A stretch of 35,351 bases of DNA, from contig JAOBWF010000157.1 in assembly GCA_025463215.1 (NCBI GenBank), positions 1-35,351 of the forward strand. Direction: 5' to 3'. Of the stretch, positions 11,239-21,557 are shown piece by piece. The DNA comes from Acidobacteriota bacterium (GTDB lineage: Bacteria > Acidobacteriota > Vicinamibacteria > Vicinamibacterales > CAVVIG01). A program made the translations under genes and the position numbers. The notes under the pieces were generated by a model that was given only the letters and a program-made list of their open reading frames with translations, had not been told where the DNA came from and searched no databases. Position 1 is the stretch's first letter; each line of letters begins with the position of its first letter.

Positions 11239-13458
11239 TCAGACCCGCCAGTTGCGCGCCGCGAACTGCCGGTCCGGGGCGGTCACGCGGATCGGCTGCT
11301 GCGACGGATGGCGTTCCGCTTCGGCGCCGTCGGCGTCGTAGATCGCCACGAAGAACTCGATCGGGTCGCCGCCGGACGCGCCGAGGTCGGCCAGCGGAAT
11401 CGCCAGTTCGAGGATCGTCCCAGCGGCGAATGCAGCCCCCCCGGCGCCGCGCTCAACCCAATGGGGCTCGGCGTCCTGCCGATCCCAAAAGGCCCTGGTC
11501 AGGCGGCCATCCACGTCTCGCACCGAAAACCGGACGCCCGCCGGAGTGACGAACGTCAAGGAGAGCTCCCGCCCGCCGGCCAACAGATCGATCGCGCGGC
11601 TCTCGCTGTCGACCCGGACCAGCAGCCGCTCCTGGTCGAACCCGAAATGGACCAGGGAGACCGCCGCCTGCGGCCTGTCGGTCTGGTGCATCGCCCCTGC
11701 GATCTCCCGCACCGTATGAACGCCGGCGCCGAGCCACTCGAAGTAGCTCGTTTCCTCGCCGTCCAGGGTCGGCGCCAGCAGCGAGGTCGGCTCGCTCTGC
11801 ATCACCGGCGCCCCCTGGGTCGAGATGTTGCTGACGAACAGCTCGTCAGGCACCGGGACCTGCAGCCGCCGGTAGGCGTTCCGCAGATGGGTCCGGAACA
11901 GGTCGTCGAACTCCTGGTCGTGGGCGGAGGAATGGTCGTCGCCGTACCACCAGAACCAGTCGCTGCCTTCGGCGATCAGAATCTCTTCACGCGCTTCGGC
12001 AAGCGCCGCCCCGTCAACCGCCGCACCGGCGGCCGCCGCGTCGAGCGCGGCGCGCGCGTCGGCCAGCTGGCTCCAGCCTTTCTGGTCGTCCGCGTGGCCG
12101 ATCCAGATGTAGAAATTCGCGTCGATCCAGGACCCGGGGAAGATCCCGGGCAGCTCCGAGGTCGCACCAGCGCACGCGTCGGCCATCGTGACGGTCTCAA
12201 TCTCCGGATGCGCCTCGAGGCGGCGGTACAAGGCGCGCAGGAACGGCCGTCCGCCGCCGGGAAAATACTCCCACGCGTTCTCGCCGTCGAGGATGATCGG
12301 GACGAGCGCGTCTCCCCCGCCGGTCCGCTCCGCGAACCGCCGGCCGGCGTCGACCAGCCGCGCGACGAAGTCGTCGGCCGCGGCCTCCGCCGGCCAGCTC
12401 GAATACGTGAAGCCAATCAGGTCCGACAGCACGTGATCGCGAAACGCGCACGCCACCGCGCCGCCGCCGGCGCGGACGCTGTAGGGCGTGTACAGGTGTT
12501 CGGGCTGTTCGACCCGGCCGTGGCCATCGCGGGTGAAGGTGATCCCGAGCGTCCGCGCGAGGATCAGCTCGTCGGTCGCCATCCACCTGAACCCGGCCGC
12601 ACCGGCCAGCGGCACCATCGCGTCCGACACCGATCCCTCCGACGGCCACAGGCCGATCGGGCGCCGGCCGAACAGGCGCGCGTGACAGGCGGCGGCCCGT
12701 TCGAGCTGCTCCGCGGCATCAGCCGGACGCCGGAACGGCTGCCGCGGCCGGCGCGCGTCGGGGTGGGTCCGCAGGTAGATGTCGCTGTCGCACAGCAGCG
12801 GCAGAATCGGGTGGTAGAACGGCGACGCCGAGATCTCGATCTGCCCCCGGTCGGCGGCCTCACGGTATTCGGGAATGACGCGGTTCAGCAGCTCGAGCTC
12901 CACCTGCCGGAGCACCGTCTTGTCCTCCTCGGTGAATTGCCGGCCCTTTGCGATCAAGGCGCGCACGCGATCGTCGTGGTCGAGATACAGCGGATCGATC
13001 CACGCCAGCTTGTGCCAGACCTGCAGGTCGCGCAGGTCGTCGACGCTGAACCGCGCCGCCGCGGCACGCCGTTCGGCCATCGTCGCCGGGGGGTTGCCGC
13101 GCCGCGCCAGCAGGTCGCCGTAGCGCGGGTAGGCGTCGATCATGTGCTCGCGGTTGGCATGGAAGAACTGCTCGAGGATGAAGTCGACGTCGCGCTCGTC
13201 GAGGTCGGCGGCCGGCTTCAGGCTGAGGTCGAGGGCGCGGTCGCGCGCCTCACCGGCGGCAAACGCCTCGAGCTGCACCAGCAGCGACGGCACCAGGTTG
13301 AACGTCATCCGGACGCCGGGGAACTCGCGCAGCAGCGCCACCATGCCGTAGTAGTCCTTCAGCGCGTGGAGGCGCACCCACGGCAGGATGTGCTCGCGGG
13401 TGGCGAGATCTTCGTAATACGGCTGGTGCATGTGCCAGAGGAGGGCGACGCGGGTCAT
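11239..13458 (-). CDS. Glycoside hydrolase family 57 protein
   Basis: GH57 enzymes act on alpha-glucans such as starch or glycogen (amylase, amylopullulanase, branching or 4-alpha-glucanotransferase activities). The 739-aa protein shows the five conserved regions: LLWHMHQPYYED (residues 7-18), DRGQIEISASPFYHPILPLL (about 203-222), IGLWPSEGSVSD with the nucleophile Glu274, and IILDGENAWEYFPGG with the acid/base Asp391. A fifth region lies around 530-550. The last ~190 residues form a beta-rich C-terminal domain (LVHFGFDQERLLVRVD, AGTILELAIPLADLG). There is no signal peptide, so a cytoplasmic enzyme is expected. The exact substrate cannot be read from sequence. It is divergent from lptFG with only 13 bp between starts. 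Confidence 0.9.
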   Translation of the reverse strand: MTRVALLWHMHQPYYEDLATREHILPWVRLHALKDYYGMVALLREFPGVRMTFNLVPSLLVQLEAFAAGEARDRALDLSLKPAADLDERDVDFILEQFFHANREHMIDAYPRYGDLLARRGNPPATMAERRAAAARFSVDDLRDLQVWHKLAWIDPLYLDHDDRVRALIAKGRQFTEEDKTVLRQVELELLNRVIPEYREAADRGQIEISASPFYHPILPLLCDSDIYLRTHPDARRPRQPFRRPADAAEQLERAAACHARLFGRRPIGLWPSEGSVSDAMVPLAGAAGFRWMATDELILARTLGITFTRDGHGRVEQPEHLYTPYSVRAGGGAVACAFRDHVLSDLIGFTYSSWPAEAAADDFVARLVDAGRRFAERTGGGDALVPIILDGENAWEYFPGGGRPFLRALYRRLEAHPEIETVTMADACAGATSELPGIFPGSWIDANFYIWIGHADDQKGWSQLADARAALDAAAAGAAVDGAALAEAREEILIAEGSDWFWWYGDDHSSAHDQEFDDLFRTHLRNAYRRLQVPVPDELFVSNISTQGAPVMQSEPTSLLAPTLDGEETSYFEWLGAGVHTVREIAGAMHQTDRPQAAVSLVHFGFDQERLLVRVDSESRAIDLLAGGRELSLTFVTPAGVRFSVRDVDGRLTRAFWDRQDAEPHWVERGAGGAAFAAGTILELAIPLADLGASGGDPIEFFVAIYDADGAEAERHPSQQPIRVTAPDRQFAARNWRV

Positions 13459-13471
13459 ACGTTGTAGTCTA

Positions 13472-15829
13472 GTGTCGTTGAAGATTCTCGACCGCTACCT
13501 GGTGCGCGCGATTGTGCCGCCGATGCTGCTGGCGCTGCTCGCCCTCACGTTCGTGCTGATGATGCCCCCCATCCTGCTGAACGCGGAGAAGCTGATCGCC
13601 AAGGGGGTGTCGTGGTCGATCATCGTGCGCGTGCTGATGACGCTGGTGCCGCAGGCGCTCGGCGTCACGATCCCGATGGCGCTGCTCTACGGCATTCTGT
13701 TCGGGTTGGGGCGCCTGTCGGCGGACCGCGAGTTCGTCGCGCTGCAGGCGTGCGGCGTCAGCGTGTTCCGCGTCTTCCGGCCGATCGCGCTGCTCGCGGT
13801 GGTGGCCTGCGGCGCCACCGCCTACGACATGATCGTCGCGCTGCCGGACGCGAACCAGACCTTCCGGCAAATCACCTACGACATCGTCGCCTCGGGGGCG
13901 CAGAGCGACATCAAGCCGCGCGTCTTCTTCACCAGCTTCCCCAACCGCGTGCTCTATGTCCGCGACATCCAGCCGGCGACCGGCTGGCAGGACGTCTTTC
14001 TGGCGGACGCGACCCAGCCGGAACACACGACGGTGTTCGTCGCGAAATCGGGGCGGCTGCTGCTGGATCGCGAGAAGCGGACCGTCGAGCTCGTGCTCGA
14101 GAACGGCACGCAGCATACGACGTCGCGCGATCGGCCGGACGAATACGACGCCAACGCCTTCGAGTCGACGGTGATCAAGGTCGATCCCGAAACGATCTTC
14201 CCGCGCACCCAGATCGTCAAGGGGGACAACGAGAAGACGATCGCGGAGCTGCGCCAGACGATCGCGGAGAATACCGCGCGGCATGCGGCGAGCAGCAACC
14301 AGCTGTATACGATTCAGCAGAAGTTTTCGCTGCCGGTGGCCTGCCTGGTCCTGGCGCTGATCGGCGTCGCGCTCGGCGCGAGCAACAGCAAGGACGGCAA
14401 GCTCGCCAGCTTCGCGCTGGGCACCGGCGTCGTCTTCATCTACTACATCATTCTGTACTCGGCGCGCGCCGGCGCCTTCGCCGGACGCCTGCCGGCCAGC
14501 TTCGCGCCGTGGCTGGTCAACCTGATCCTCGGCGCCGCCGGCATCGCGCTGGTGATCTGGCGCGCCGGCTCCGCCGACCAGCCGATCCGCTTCAGCATCC
14601 CGCGGTTCTGGCGCGGCGCCGCTCCAACCGCCGCCACCGGCGCACGCGCCGCCCGCGTCGTCATCGTCGTCAGGATCCCGCACGTCGACTGGCCGCGCCC
14701 CCGCCTGCTGGATCTGTACGTGGTGCGCCAGTACCTGTCGATTTTCCTGCTGTCGTTCGGCGCGCTGGTCGGCATCTTCTACATCTCGACGCTGATCGAC
14801 CTTGCCGACAAGCTGTTCGGCGGCGTCGCGCCGCTGCGCCTGCTGCTCCGCTACTTCTATTTCGCGACGCCGCAGTTCGTCTATTACATCATTCCGCTGT
14901 CGGCGCTGGTCTCGACGCTGGTGACGATCGGGCTGCTGACGAAAAACAGCGAGCTGATCGTGATGCGCGCCTGCGGCATCAGCCTCTATCGGTCGGCGCT
15001 GCCGCTGCTGCTGTTCGCGCTGCTCTTCAGCGGCGCGCTCTACGGGCTCCAGGAGCAGGTGCTGGCGGAGTCGAACCGCGAAGCCGCACGCCTCAACGGC
15101 ATCATCCGCGGTTATCCGATGCAGACGTTCGGCGTCTTCGACCGGCGGTGGATCATCGGCCGCAACGGCGACATCTACCACTACGACTTCTTCGATCCGC
15201 GCGCCAACCAGTTCAGCCGGCTGTCGATGTTTCACTTGAACGAGGCGACCTGGAAGCTGGACTCGCTGATCTACGCGAAAGAAGCCGGCCTGATCAAGGC
15301 CGGCGGCCGCGAAGGTCAGGCGCCGACGACCTGGACCGCCCGCGCCGGCTGGACGCGCGAGTTTTCCACCGCGAAGCCGACGCGGCGGCGCGCCGAGCGG
15401 CCGGTGGTGAAATACGCGCCGTTCGAGCAGCGCGCGATCTCGCTGGAGCCGCCCGCCTACTTCAAGACGGATGAGCCGGAAGCCGACCGGATGACCTACG
15501 GCGAGTTGAAGCAGTACATCGCGAAGCTGCAGGCCAGCGGCTATCACGTCGTGCCGTACGTGGTGCAGCTGCAGCGCAAGGTCGCCTTCCCCTTCGTCAC
15601 GCTGATCATGACGCTGCTCGCGGTGCCGTTCGCGGTGACGACCGGGCGCAGCGGCGCCATTTACGGCGTCGGCGCCGGCATCGTCCTGGCGCTGATTTAC
15701 TGGACGACGCTGAGTATCTTCGGGGCGCTGGGCGCGGGAGGCTGGATGTCGCCGGTGCTCGCGGCGTGGGCGCCCAATATTCTGTTCGGCGCCGCCGCGG
15801 CTTACCTGCTGCTGACGGTCCGCACTTAG
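13472..15829 (+). CDS. Fused LptF-LptG lipopolysaccharide export permease
   Basis: LptF and LptG are normally two inner-membrane proteins that with LptB extract LPS and pass it to LptC/LptA. Here one 785-aa frame contains both. Residues about 1-365 form one unit: membrane helices around LVRAIVPPMLLALLALTFVL and TLVPQALGVTIPMALLYGIL, a periplasmic beta-jellyroll at about 120-270, then LVLALIGVALGASNSK. From about residue 408 a second unit starts afresh with LLDLYVVRQYLSIFLLSFGA, again helices, a jellyroll (FGVFDRRWIIGRNGDIYHYD) and helices. A 40-aa Ala/Arg-rich cytoplasmic linker (RAGSADQPIRFSIPRFWRGA) joins them. The GTG at 13472 was chosen so that the protein begins MSLKILDRYLV, as in LptF. 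No frameshift or stop separates the halves. Confidence 0.9.
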   Translation: MSLKILDRYLVRAIVPPMLLALLALTFVLMMPPILLNAEKLIAKGVSWSIIVRVLMTLVPQALGVTIPMALLYGILFGLGRLSADREFVALQACGVSVFRVFRPIALLAVVACGATAYDMIVALPDANQTFRQITYDIVASGAQSDIKPRVFFTSFPNRVLYVRDIQPATGWQDVFLADATQPEHTTVFVAKSGRLLLDREKRTVELVLENGTQHTTSRDRPDEYDANAFESTVIKVDPETIFPRTQIVKGDNEKTIAELRQTIAENTARHAASSNQLYTIQQKFSLPVACLVLALIGVALGASNSKDGKLASFALGTGVVFIYYIILYSARAGAFAGRLPASFAPWLVNLILGAAGIALVIWRAGSADQPIRFSIPRFWRGAAPTAATGARAARVVIVVRIPHVDWPRPRLLDLYVVRQYLSIFLLSFGALVGIFYISTLIDLADKLFGGVAPLRLLLRYFYFATPQFVYYIIPLSALVSTLVTIGLLTKNSELIVMRACGISLYRSALPLLLFALLFSGALYGLQEQVLAESNREAARLNGIIRGYPMQTFGVFDRRWIIGRNGDIYHYDFFDPRANQFSRLSMFHLNEATWKLDSLIYAKEAGLIKAGGREGQAPTTWTARAGWTREFSTAKPTRRRAERPVVKYAPFEQRAISLEPPAYFKTDEPEADRMTYGELKQYIAKLQASGYHVVPYVVQLQRKVAFPFVTLIMTLLAVPFAVTTGRSGAIYGVGAGIVLALIYWTTLSIFGALGAGGWMSPVLAAWAPNILFGAAAAYLLLTVRT

Positions 15830-15840
15830 GAATTAAGAAT

Positions 15841-17562
15841 TCATCGTCCGAGCGTGGCGTTCCGAATCCAAATCCGACCCGAGTCGCCCAGCTTGGTGTT
15901 GGTCGCGTCGACGACGAACAGAATGGTACGAACGCCGGCGAAGTTCGGCGCGAACGTGTGCGTCTCCCCCACCGGCGTCAGGTCGTCGAAGAAGATCGTC
16001 CGCTCCTGCGTCGAGACGTCCACATAGACGGTGCGCTTCCATCGTTCGCGCGCGGCCGGTCCCTGATCATCGCCGGCCCGCAGCTGGACAGAGATCCGCA
16101 TCGGGTGTTCGGCGCGGATCGAGAACGCCAGCCGATCGGACCCGGCGAGGCCACGCGGGGTGTCGTATGCCAGCGCCGCGACCTGCCCCGCCGATGCGCC
16201 GCCCGCGAGGCCATAGCGGAAGCGAAGCTCGGCGCCGCCGACGATCGGCGCGACATCGACCGCGGCCACCGAGTTGCGATCGTGCTCCACCCGCCACCCC
16301 TGCAGCGTGCCGTCGAACATGCTGACGCGGGTCGTCGCCGCCGGGCGCGGCTCCGCACGCGGCGCCGGTTCCGGGCCGCGCACGTAAATCGGGTTGCTGC
16401 GGACCCAGGTGACCTGGTGCAGCTGGTCGGTCGACCGAATCGAGGTCCAGTACACCGCGGGACCGGCCGGCGCCTGGATGGTGAAATCCGGCTCGTGATG
16501 ATCGGCGCTCAGCACCGCGCCGTCCTTCCAGATGATCGTCGTAAATGCCGGCGGCGCGTTGCTGCGGACGCGGAGCGTGACCGCGCCGCCGACGCCGAGC
16601 TCGTCTCCTTCGTTGACGGTGCCGTGCTCGTTCGTCGCGGTGAACTCGAACGATGCCGGCGTCGCCGCGCCGTCGATGGCGGTGTAGAGATGTCCCGCAC
16701 GGATCGCGCGCATCAGGACGCGCGCGTCCCCGGTCGGCTCGCCCGAAAACGGCCGATCGGGCGTGATGTGGATCGAGAGCACGCGGAACGACGCCTCGTA
16801 GCCCGGAAACGGCAGCGCATACCGGCTCTCGCCGGCGTCGGCGCTGCGCGGGGCGATCTTGGCGTGCGCGTCGACCCCGGCGATCGCGACGATGCGGCGC
16901 CGGCTGTTCGTCTCCCACGCGGCCAGCGGCCGCGTCTGGACCAGGCTGGTGATGACCGCGGCCGGCCGGAAGGGATAATCGATCAACGCCGACAGCAACC
17001 GGCGTCTGGCGTACCACCGCTCCGACCGCCCCGTCGCCTGCTGTGCCCAGAGCCGCCAGCCGGTGTCGAGGTTGAGCCACTCGACGCCGTCAACTGGCGC
17101 GTTCCACTCGGTCCAGCGCAGCTCCGGCTTCGGCGAATCCGGGTGGGCGGCGATGCCGAATCCGCCGAGGCGCCCGACGTCCTCGACGACATCGCGCGGC
17201 TCGCCAGCCAGCGGGTACGGCGATGCCGGCATGTCGATCGCCACGTAGTGCCCGCCGTTCGTGCTGATTTCGACGCCGTCGAGGCACAGCACGCCGGAGC
17301 GGTACTGCGGCGGGTCCGGTTTGCGGGTCGCGTCACCGTGATCGGTGAAGACGAGAAACTTCAGCCCCGCCTTCGCCGCCGCGGCGGCGATCTCGTCGGG
17401 GCCGCTGAGGCCGTCGGATCGGTTCGTGTGGACGTGGACGATGCCGGGGATGCTGCCGTCGGTGGGCGGCGCGAGCGCGATCGGCCTGGGCGGGAGCGTG
17501 ACGGCGACAGAAACAATCACGGCGGCCACGAGGGCCGCCGTGACGAGAACCAGCTGCTTCAC
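15841..17562 (-). CDS. CehA/McbA-like PHP-domain metallohydrolase, exported
   Basis: The 573-aa product begins (GTG) with a hydrophobic signal or anchor (LVLVTAALVAAVIVSVAVTL). The PHP metal-binding motifs follow: VHVHTNRSDG (H43, H45), FTDHGD (D74, H75), GVEISTNGGHY (E98, H105) and IAAHPDS (H140). The PHP region covers about 40-270 and includes AIAGVDAHAK. After it come an Ig-like part (about 290-390) and a C-terminal beta-sandwich (about 400-573: MFDGTLQGWRVEHD, RLAFSIRAEHPMRISVQLRA) resembling a carbohydrate-binding jelly roll. PHP proteins of this kind hydrolyse phosphoesters or related bonds, but the substrate here is unknown. It is convergent with lptFG (11-bp gap) and lies downstream of metK. 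Confidence 0.82.
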   Translation of the reverse strand: MKQLVLVTAALVAAVIVSVAVTLPPRPIALAPPTDGSIPGIVHVHTNRSDGLSGPDEIAAAAAKAGLKFLVFTDHGDATRKPDPPQYRSGVLCLDGVEISTNGGHYVAIDMPASPYPLAGEPRDVVEDVGRLGGFGIAAHPDSPKPELRWTEWNAPVDGVEWLNLDTGWRLWAQQATGRSERWYARRRLLSALIDYPFRPAAVITSLVQTRPLAAWETNSRRRIVAIAGVDAHAKIAPRSADAGESRYALPFPGYEASFRVLSIHITPDRPFSGEPTGDARVLMRAIRAGHLYTAIDGAATPASFEFTATNEHGTVNEGDELGVGGAVTLRVRSNAPPAFTTIIWKDGAVLSADHHEPDFTIQAPAGPAVYWTSIRSTDQLHQVTWVRSNPIYVRGPEPAPRAEPRPAATTRVSMFDGTLQGWRVEHDRNSVAAVDVAPIVGGAELRFRYGLAGGASAGQVAALAYDTPRGLAGSDRLAFSIRAEHPMRISVQLRAGDDQGPAARERWKRTVYVDVSTQERTIFFDDLTPVGETHTFAPNFAGVRTILFVVDATNTKLGDSGRIWIRNATLGR

Positions 17563-17594
17563 GACTGAGACTGAAGACTGCCGGCTGACGACTG
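17563..17594. repeat. GACTGA-type stutter between metK and the PHP gene
   Basis: The junction consists of imperfect copies of a GACTGA/GACTGC hexamer (GACTGA, GACTGAA, GACTGCC, GCTGAC, GACTGC). It fills the gap between the metK stop and the start of the next gene on the minus strand and leaves no room for an independent promoter. Confidence 0.55.
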
Positions 17595-17596
17595 CT

Positions 17597-18748
<1,152 letters not shown>

Positions 18749-18814
18749 GCCGCGCTCCTTCGTAAGCGTTAATCGGAGAAAAATGACTGCCGGAAACGGT
18801 TAAGTCTATCAGAA

Positions 18815-19702
18815 TCAGGCCCGCGGGTGGAAGCGATCGTAGACGCTGCGCAGCCGCGTCTCGAGCACGTGCGTGTAAATCTGCGTGGTCGAGAGGTCGG
18901 CATGCCCGAGCATCAGTTGAATCGCACGCAGGTCGGCGCCGCGTTCGAGCAGGTGGGTCGCGAACGAGTGGCGCAGGACGTGCGGGCTGATGGTCCGCGG
19001 CAGGCCGGCCTTGAGCGCGTGCTGCTTGAGAATCTTCCAGAAGCCGACGCGGCTCAATGAGCCGCCGCGGGCGTTGAGGAACAGGCGCGGCGACGGGCGC
19101 CCCTTGAGCAGCTCGCGGCGTCCGCTCGACGCATACTTTCGGATCCAGTCGGTCGCCTGCTCCCCGATCGGCACCAGCCGCTCCTTGCTGCCCTTGCCGA
19201 TGCAGGTCAGATAGTGTTCGTCGAGGTGCAGGTCGGCCAGGCGGACGCCCACCAGCTCGCTGACGCGGAGGCCGGTCGCATACAACAGCTCGATCATGGC
19301 GCGGTCGCGCAGCCCGAGCGTGGTCGAGACGTCCGGCTGCGCCATCAGCGTGTCGACCTCCTCGATCGACAGAAACCCGGGCAGCGCGGGCCAGGCGCGC
19401 GGCGGCCGCAAATCATCGGCGGGGCTGCTGTCGAGCACGCGGTCGAGGACGAGAAACCGGAAGAAGCCGCGGATGGCGGCGACGCCGCGGGCGACCGAGC
19501 GTGGCGCGAGGCCACGGCCGCGCTGTTCGCGGACGAACGCTTCGAGCGCCTGGCGATCCAGCGATTCGATGCGGCGCTCCGCCGCGGCCGCGAAGGCGCC
19601 GAGCGCGGCGAGGTCGCGGGCATAGCTCTCCAGGGTATGCGCGGCCAGCCGCCGCTCGACGCGCAGGTGATCCAGATACGCTTCGACGACGGGTGATGTC
19701 AT
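18815..19702 (-). CDS. xerD: Tyrosine recombinase XerD
   Basis: XerD with XerC resolves chromosome dimers at dif. The 295-aa length and the two-domain layout fit: an N-terminal SAM-like core-binding domain (about 1-90) and the catalytic domain. All catalytic residues are present: Arg146 (TGLRVSEL), Lys170 (CIGKGSKERLVPIG), His241 and Arg244 (SPHVLRHSFATHLL), His267 (MLGHADLSTTQ) and Tyr276 (IYTH). The length and the GKGSKER and GHADLSTTQIYTH motifs favour Xer over phage integrases. XerC and XerD are hard to separate by eye; XerD is favoured. A dif-like site lies in the same window at 11094-11121. Confidence 0.88.
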   Translation of the reverse strand: MTSPVVEAYLDHLRVERRLAAHTLESYARDLAALGAFAAAAERRIESLDRQALEAFVREQRGRGLAPRSVARGVAAIRGFFRFLVLDRVLDSSPADDLRPPRAWPALPGFLSIEEVDTLMAQPDVSTTLGLRDRAMIELLYATGLRVSELVGVRLADLHLDEHYLTCIGKGSKERLVPIGEQATDWIRKYASSGRRELLKGRPSPRLFLNARGGSLSRVGFWKILKQHALKAGLPRTISPHVLRHSFATHLLERGADLRAIQLMLGHADLSTTQIYTHVLETRLRSVYDRFHPRA

Positions 19703-19749
19703 GGCTGCGACTGACGACCTCGACCAACGACCGACGACCGACGACTATG
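19703..19749. repeat. CGACCGA-type stutter between xerD and murQ
   Basis: A degenerate 7-nt unit (CGACTGA, CGACCTCGACCAA, CGACCGA, CGACCGA) fills the divergent gap. It ends at a CTATGATA motif (19745-19752) that could be the murQ -10 element. Confidence 0.6.
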
Positions 19750-19785
19750 ATAGTATTCGCGACTTGTTCCCGAGGTCTTGATCGC

Positions 19786-20730
19786 ATGCCTGTCCGTTCG
19801 AAATGGCAGTCGCTTCCTACCGAGCAAATCAACCCGGCGACGCTCGCCATCGACAAGCTCTCCCCCGCCGACATCGTCGAAGGCATGTTGAACGAAGACC
19901 GCAAGATGCTGCTCGCGGTCCAGCGCGAGAAGGACCGCATCGCGGTCGGCGTCGAGATCATCACGCAGGCGCTACGCAAGCACGGCCGGATCATCTTCGT
20001 CGGCGCCGGCACCAGCGGCCGCCTCGGCGTGCTCGAATCGGCCGAGATGCCGCCGACCTTCGGGACCAACCCGGAACTGGTGCAGGCGATCATGGCCGGC
20101 GGCAAGGGCGCGATCCTGCGGGCGCGTGAAGGGGTCGAGGACAACTACGAGGAAGGCGCCCGCTCGGTCAACCGTCTGCGGCCGACCAAGAAGGACGTCG
20201 TCATCGGCGTGTCGGCGAGCGGCATGACCCAGTTCGTCCGCGGTGCGCTGACGCGGGCGCGCAAGGCCAACTCGAAGATCATCTTCGTCACCTGCGATCC
20301 GCGGTCGGAGTTGCAGACGTTCGTCGACCTGACGATCGCGCCGGCGGTCGGTCCCGAGGTGATCGCCGGCTCGACCCGGCTCAAGGCGGGCACGGCGACC
20401 AAGATGGTCCTCAACATGTTGACCACCGCGTCGATGATCCGCATCGGCAAGACCTACGGCAACCTGATGGTCGACGTTCAGATGGGATCCGAGAAGCTGC
20501 GCGACCGCGCGCGCCGGATCATCATCATCGTCACGGGGCTGGAGTACGACGAGGCCGACAAGCTGCTGCGGAAAGCACACTGGAACGTCAAGGCCGCGAT
20601 CGTGATGCAGAAAGGGGCGCTGACCTACGCCCAGTCGCTCGCCCGCCTGCGCCGCGCCCACGACGTCGTCCGCGACGCGATCGGCGAGGATGTGGAAGAG
20701 CGGCTGAAAGAACTGCTGCGCGTTGGATAA
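19786..20730 (+). CDS. murQ: N-acetylmuramic acid 6-phosphate etherase MurQ
   Basis: MurQ cleaves the lactyl ether of MurNAc-6-phosphate to give GlcNAc-6-phosphate and D-lactate in cell-wall recycling. The 314-aa protein starts with the typical LPTEQINPATLAIDKLS and contains the SIS sugar-phosphate fold: FVGAGTSGRLGVLESAEMPP, GVSASGMTQFVRGAL and LKAGTATKMVLNMLTTASMI. The two catalytic acids expected from E. coli Glu83 and Glu114 correspond to Glu87 and Glu118 (same spacing). The C-terminal helical part (DEADKLLRKAHWNVKAAIVM) is complete. The ATG at 19786 was chosen by family start; GAGG lies about 11 nt upstream. It is convergent with nagB. Confidence 0.95.
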   Translation: MPVRSKWQSLPTEQINPATLAIDKLSPADIVEGMLNEDRKMLLAVQREKDRIAVGVEIITQALRKHGRIIFVGAGTSGRLGVLESAEMPPTFGTNPELVQAIMAGGKGAILRAREGVEDNYEEGARSVNRLRPTKKDVVIGVSASGMTQFVRGALTRARKANSKIIFVTCDPRSELQTFVDLTIAPAVGPEVIAGSTRLKAGTATKMVLNMLTTASMIRIGKTYGNLMVDVQMGSEKLRDRARRIIIIVTGLEYDEADKLLRKAHWNVKAAIVMQKGALTYAQSLARLRRAHDVVRDAIGEDVEERLKELLRVG

Positions 20731-20764
20731 TCAGGAATTCGGCATCTGGCATTCGCGACGAATA

Positions 20765-20829
20765 CTTATTTCTTAATTCTTAGTTCTTAGTTCTTACTTC
20801 TTAGTTCCTACTTCTTAGTTCTTAGTTGT
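20765..20829. repeat. TTCTTAG tandem array between murQ and nagB
   Basis: About nine head-to-tail copies of a 7-nt unit close to TTCTTAG fill the convergent gap and run into the 3' end of nagB. There they supply its last codons and TAG stop (LRTKK). The tract is strongly AT-rich against its surroundings. A second array of the same unit and orientation is at 23851-23888. Confidence 0.85.
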
Positions 20830-21557
20830 AAACTCCGCCCCGCCCGAGCGTCCACCCAGATCTCCGCGTGCCGGTGCAGCTGGAGAAACGACGCGGGAAG
20901 CCGCGGCGTCACCGGCCCTTCGATCATCCGCTGCACGCATCGCGCCTTCGCCGCTCCGGTCGCGAGCAGGACGATCGTCCGCGCGTGAAGAATCGTCGCC
21001 ATCCCCATCGACAGCGCTTCACGCGGCACCGCGCTCAGTCTGTCGTCGAACAGCGCGGCGTTGGCGCGCCGGGTCGCCGGCTTCAACCGGGTCGCGTGCG
21101 TCTGCGCCACGAGGGCGCGCGCCGGTTCGTTGAAGCCGATGTGGCCGTTGGCCCCCAGCCCCAGAATCTGCAGGCCGATGCCCCCCGCCTTTTCGATGGC
21201 CCGCTCGTAGCGGCGGCATTCGGCGGCGGCGTCGCGTGCGGCGCCGTTGAGAAACTGGATCCGGCGCGGCGCCAGGTTGACGCCGTCGAACAGGTGCCGC
21301 TGCATGAACGCGCGGTAGCTGTGGGGATCGCGCGGGGCGAGGCCGAGGAACTCGTCGAGATTGAACGTCGTCGCGCGGCTGAAATCGGCGCGGCCCGCCC
21401 GGTGCAGCCGAACCAGCTCGCGATACAGCGGAATCGGCGTCTGACCGGTCGGCAGGCCCAGCACCAGCGCGGGGGTGTCGCGCAGCGCGGCGGCGACATC
21501 CCTGGCCAGCGCGCGCGCCAGCGCGTCAGCGGTATCGAAGACACGGACTCGCATCAT
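20808..21557 (-). CDS. nagB: Glucosamine-6-phosphate deaminase NagB
   Basis: NagB converts glucosamine-6-phosphate to fructose-6-phosphate and ammonia, the exit from amino-sugar catabolism into glycolysis. The 249-aa protein has the phosphate loop GLPTGQTPIPLYREL (about 34-48), TTFNLDEFLGL with Asp68 (equivalent to E. coli Asp72), and GLGANGHIGFNEPA with His139 and Glu144. The residue matching E. coli Asp141 appears to be Asn137. SMGMATILHARTIVLLATGAAKA is the usual late motif. The final residues LRTKK and the stop lie inside the TTCTTAG array, so the C-terminus is partly repeat-derived. A second ATG one codon downstream is equally possible. Confidence 0.9.
   Translation of the reverse strand: MMRVRVFDTADALARALARDVAAALRDTPALVLGLPTGQTPIPLYRELVRLHRAGRADFSRATTFNLDEFLGLAPRDPHSYRAFMQRHLFDGVNLAPRRIQFLNGAARDAAAECRRYERAIEKAGGIGLQILGLGANGHIGFNEPARALVAQTHATRLKPATRRANAALFDDRLSAVPREALSMGMATILHARTIVLLATGAAKARCVQRMIEGPVTPRLPASFLQLHRHAEIWVDARAGRSLQLRTKK

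Noticed and set aside
11149..13467. 772-codon plus-strand open frame opposite the GH57 gene
   Set aside because: The GH57 motifs and catalytic residues on the minus strand are complete; the opposite frame has no recognisable domain.
13469..15547. 692-codon minus-strand open frame opposite lptFG
   Set aside because: Composition is Arg/Gln/Asp-rich without hydrophobic pattern; it is a shadow of the clear permease fusion.
18749..18814. SAM riboswitch upstream of metK
   Set aside because: The 66-bp gap is too short and shows no conserved riboswitch stems; only a good Shine-Dalgarno is visible.
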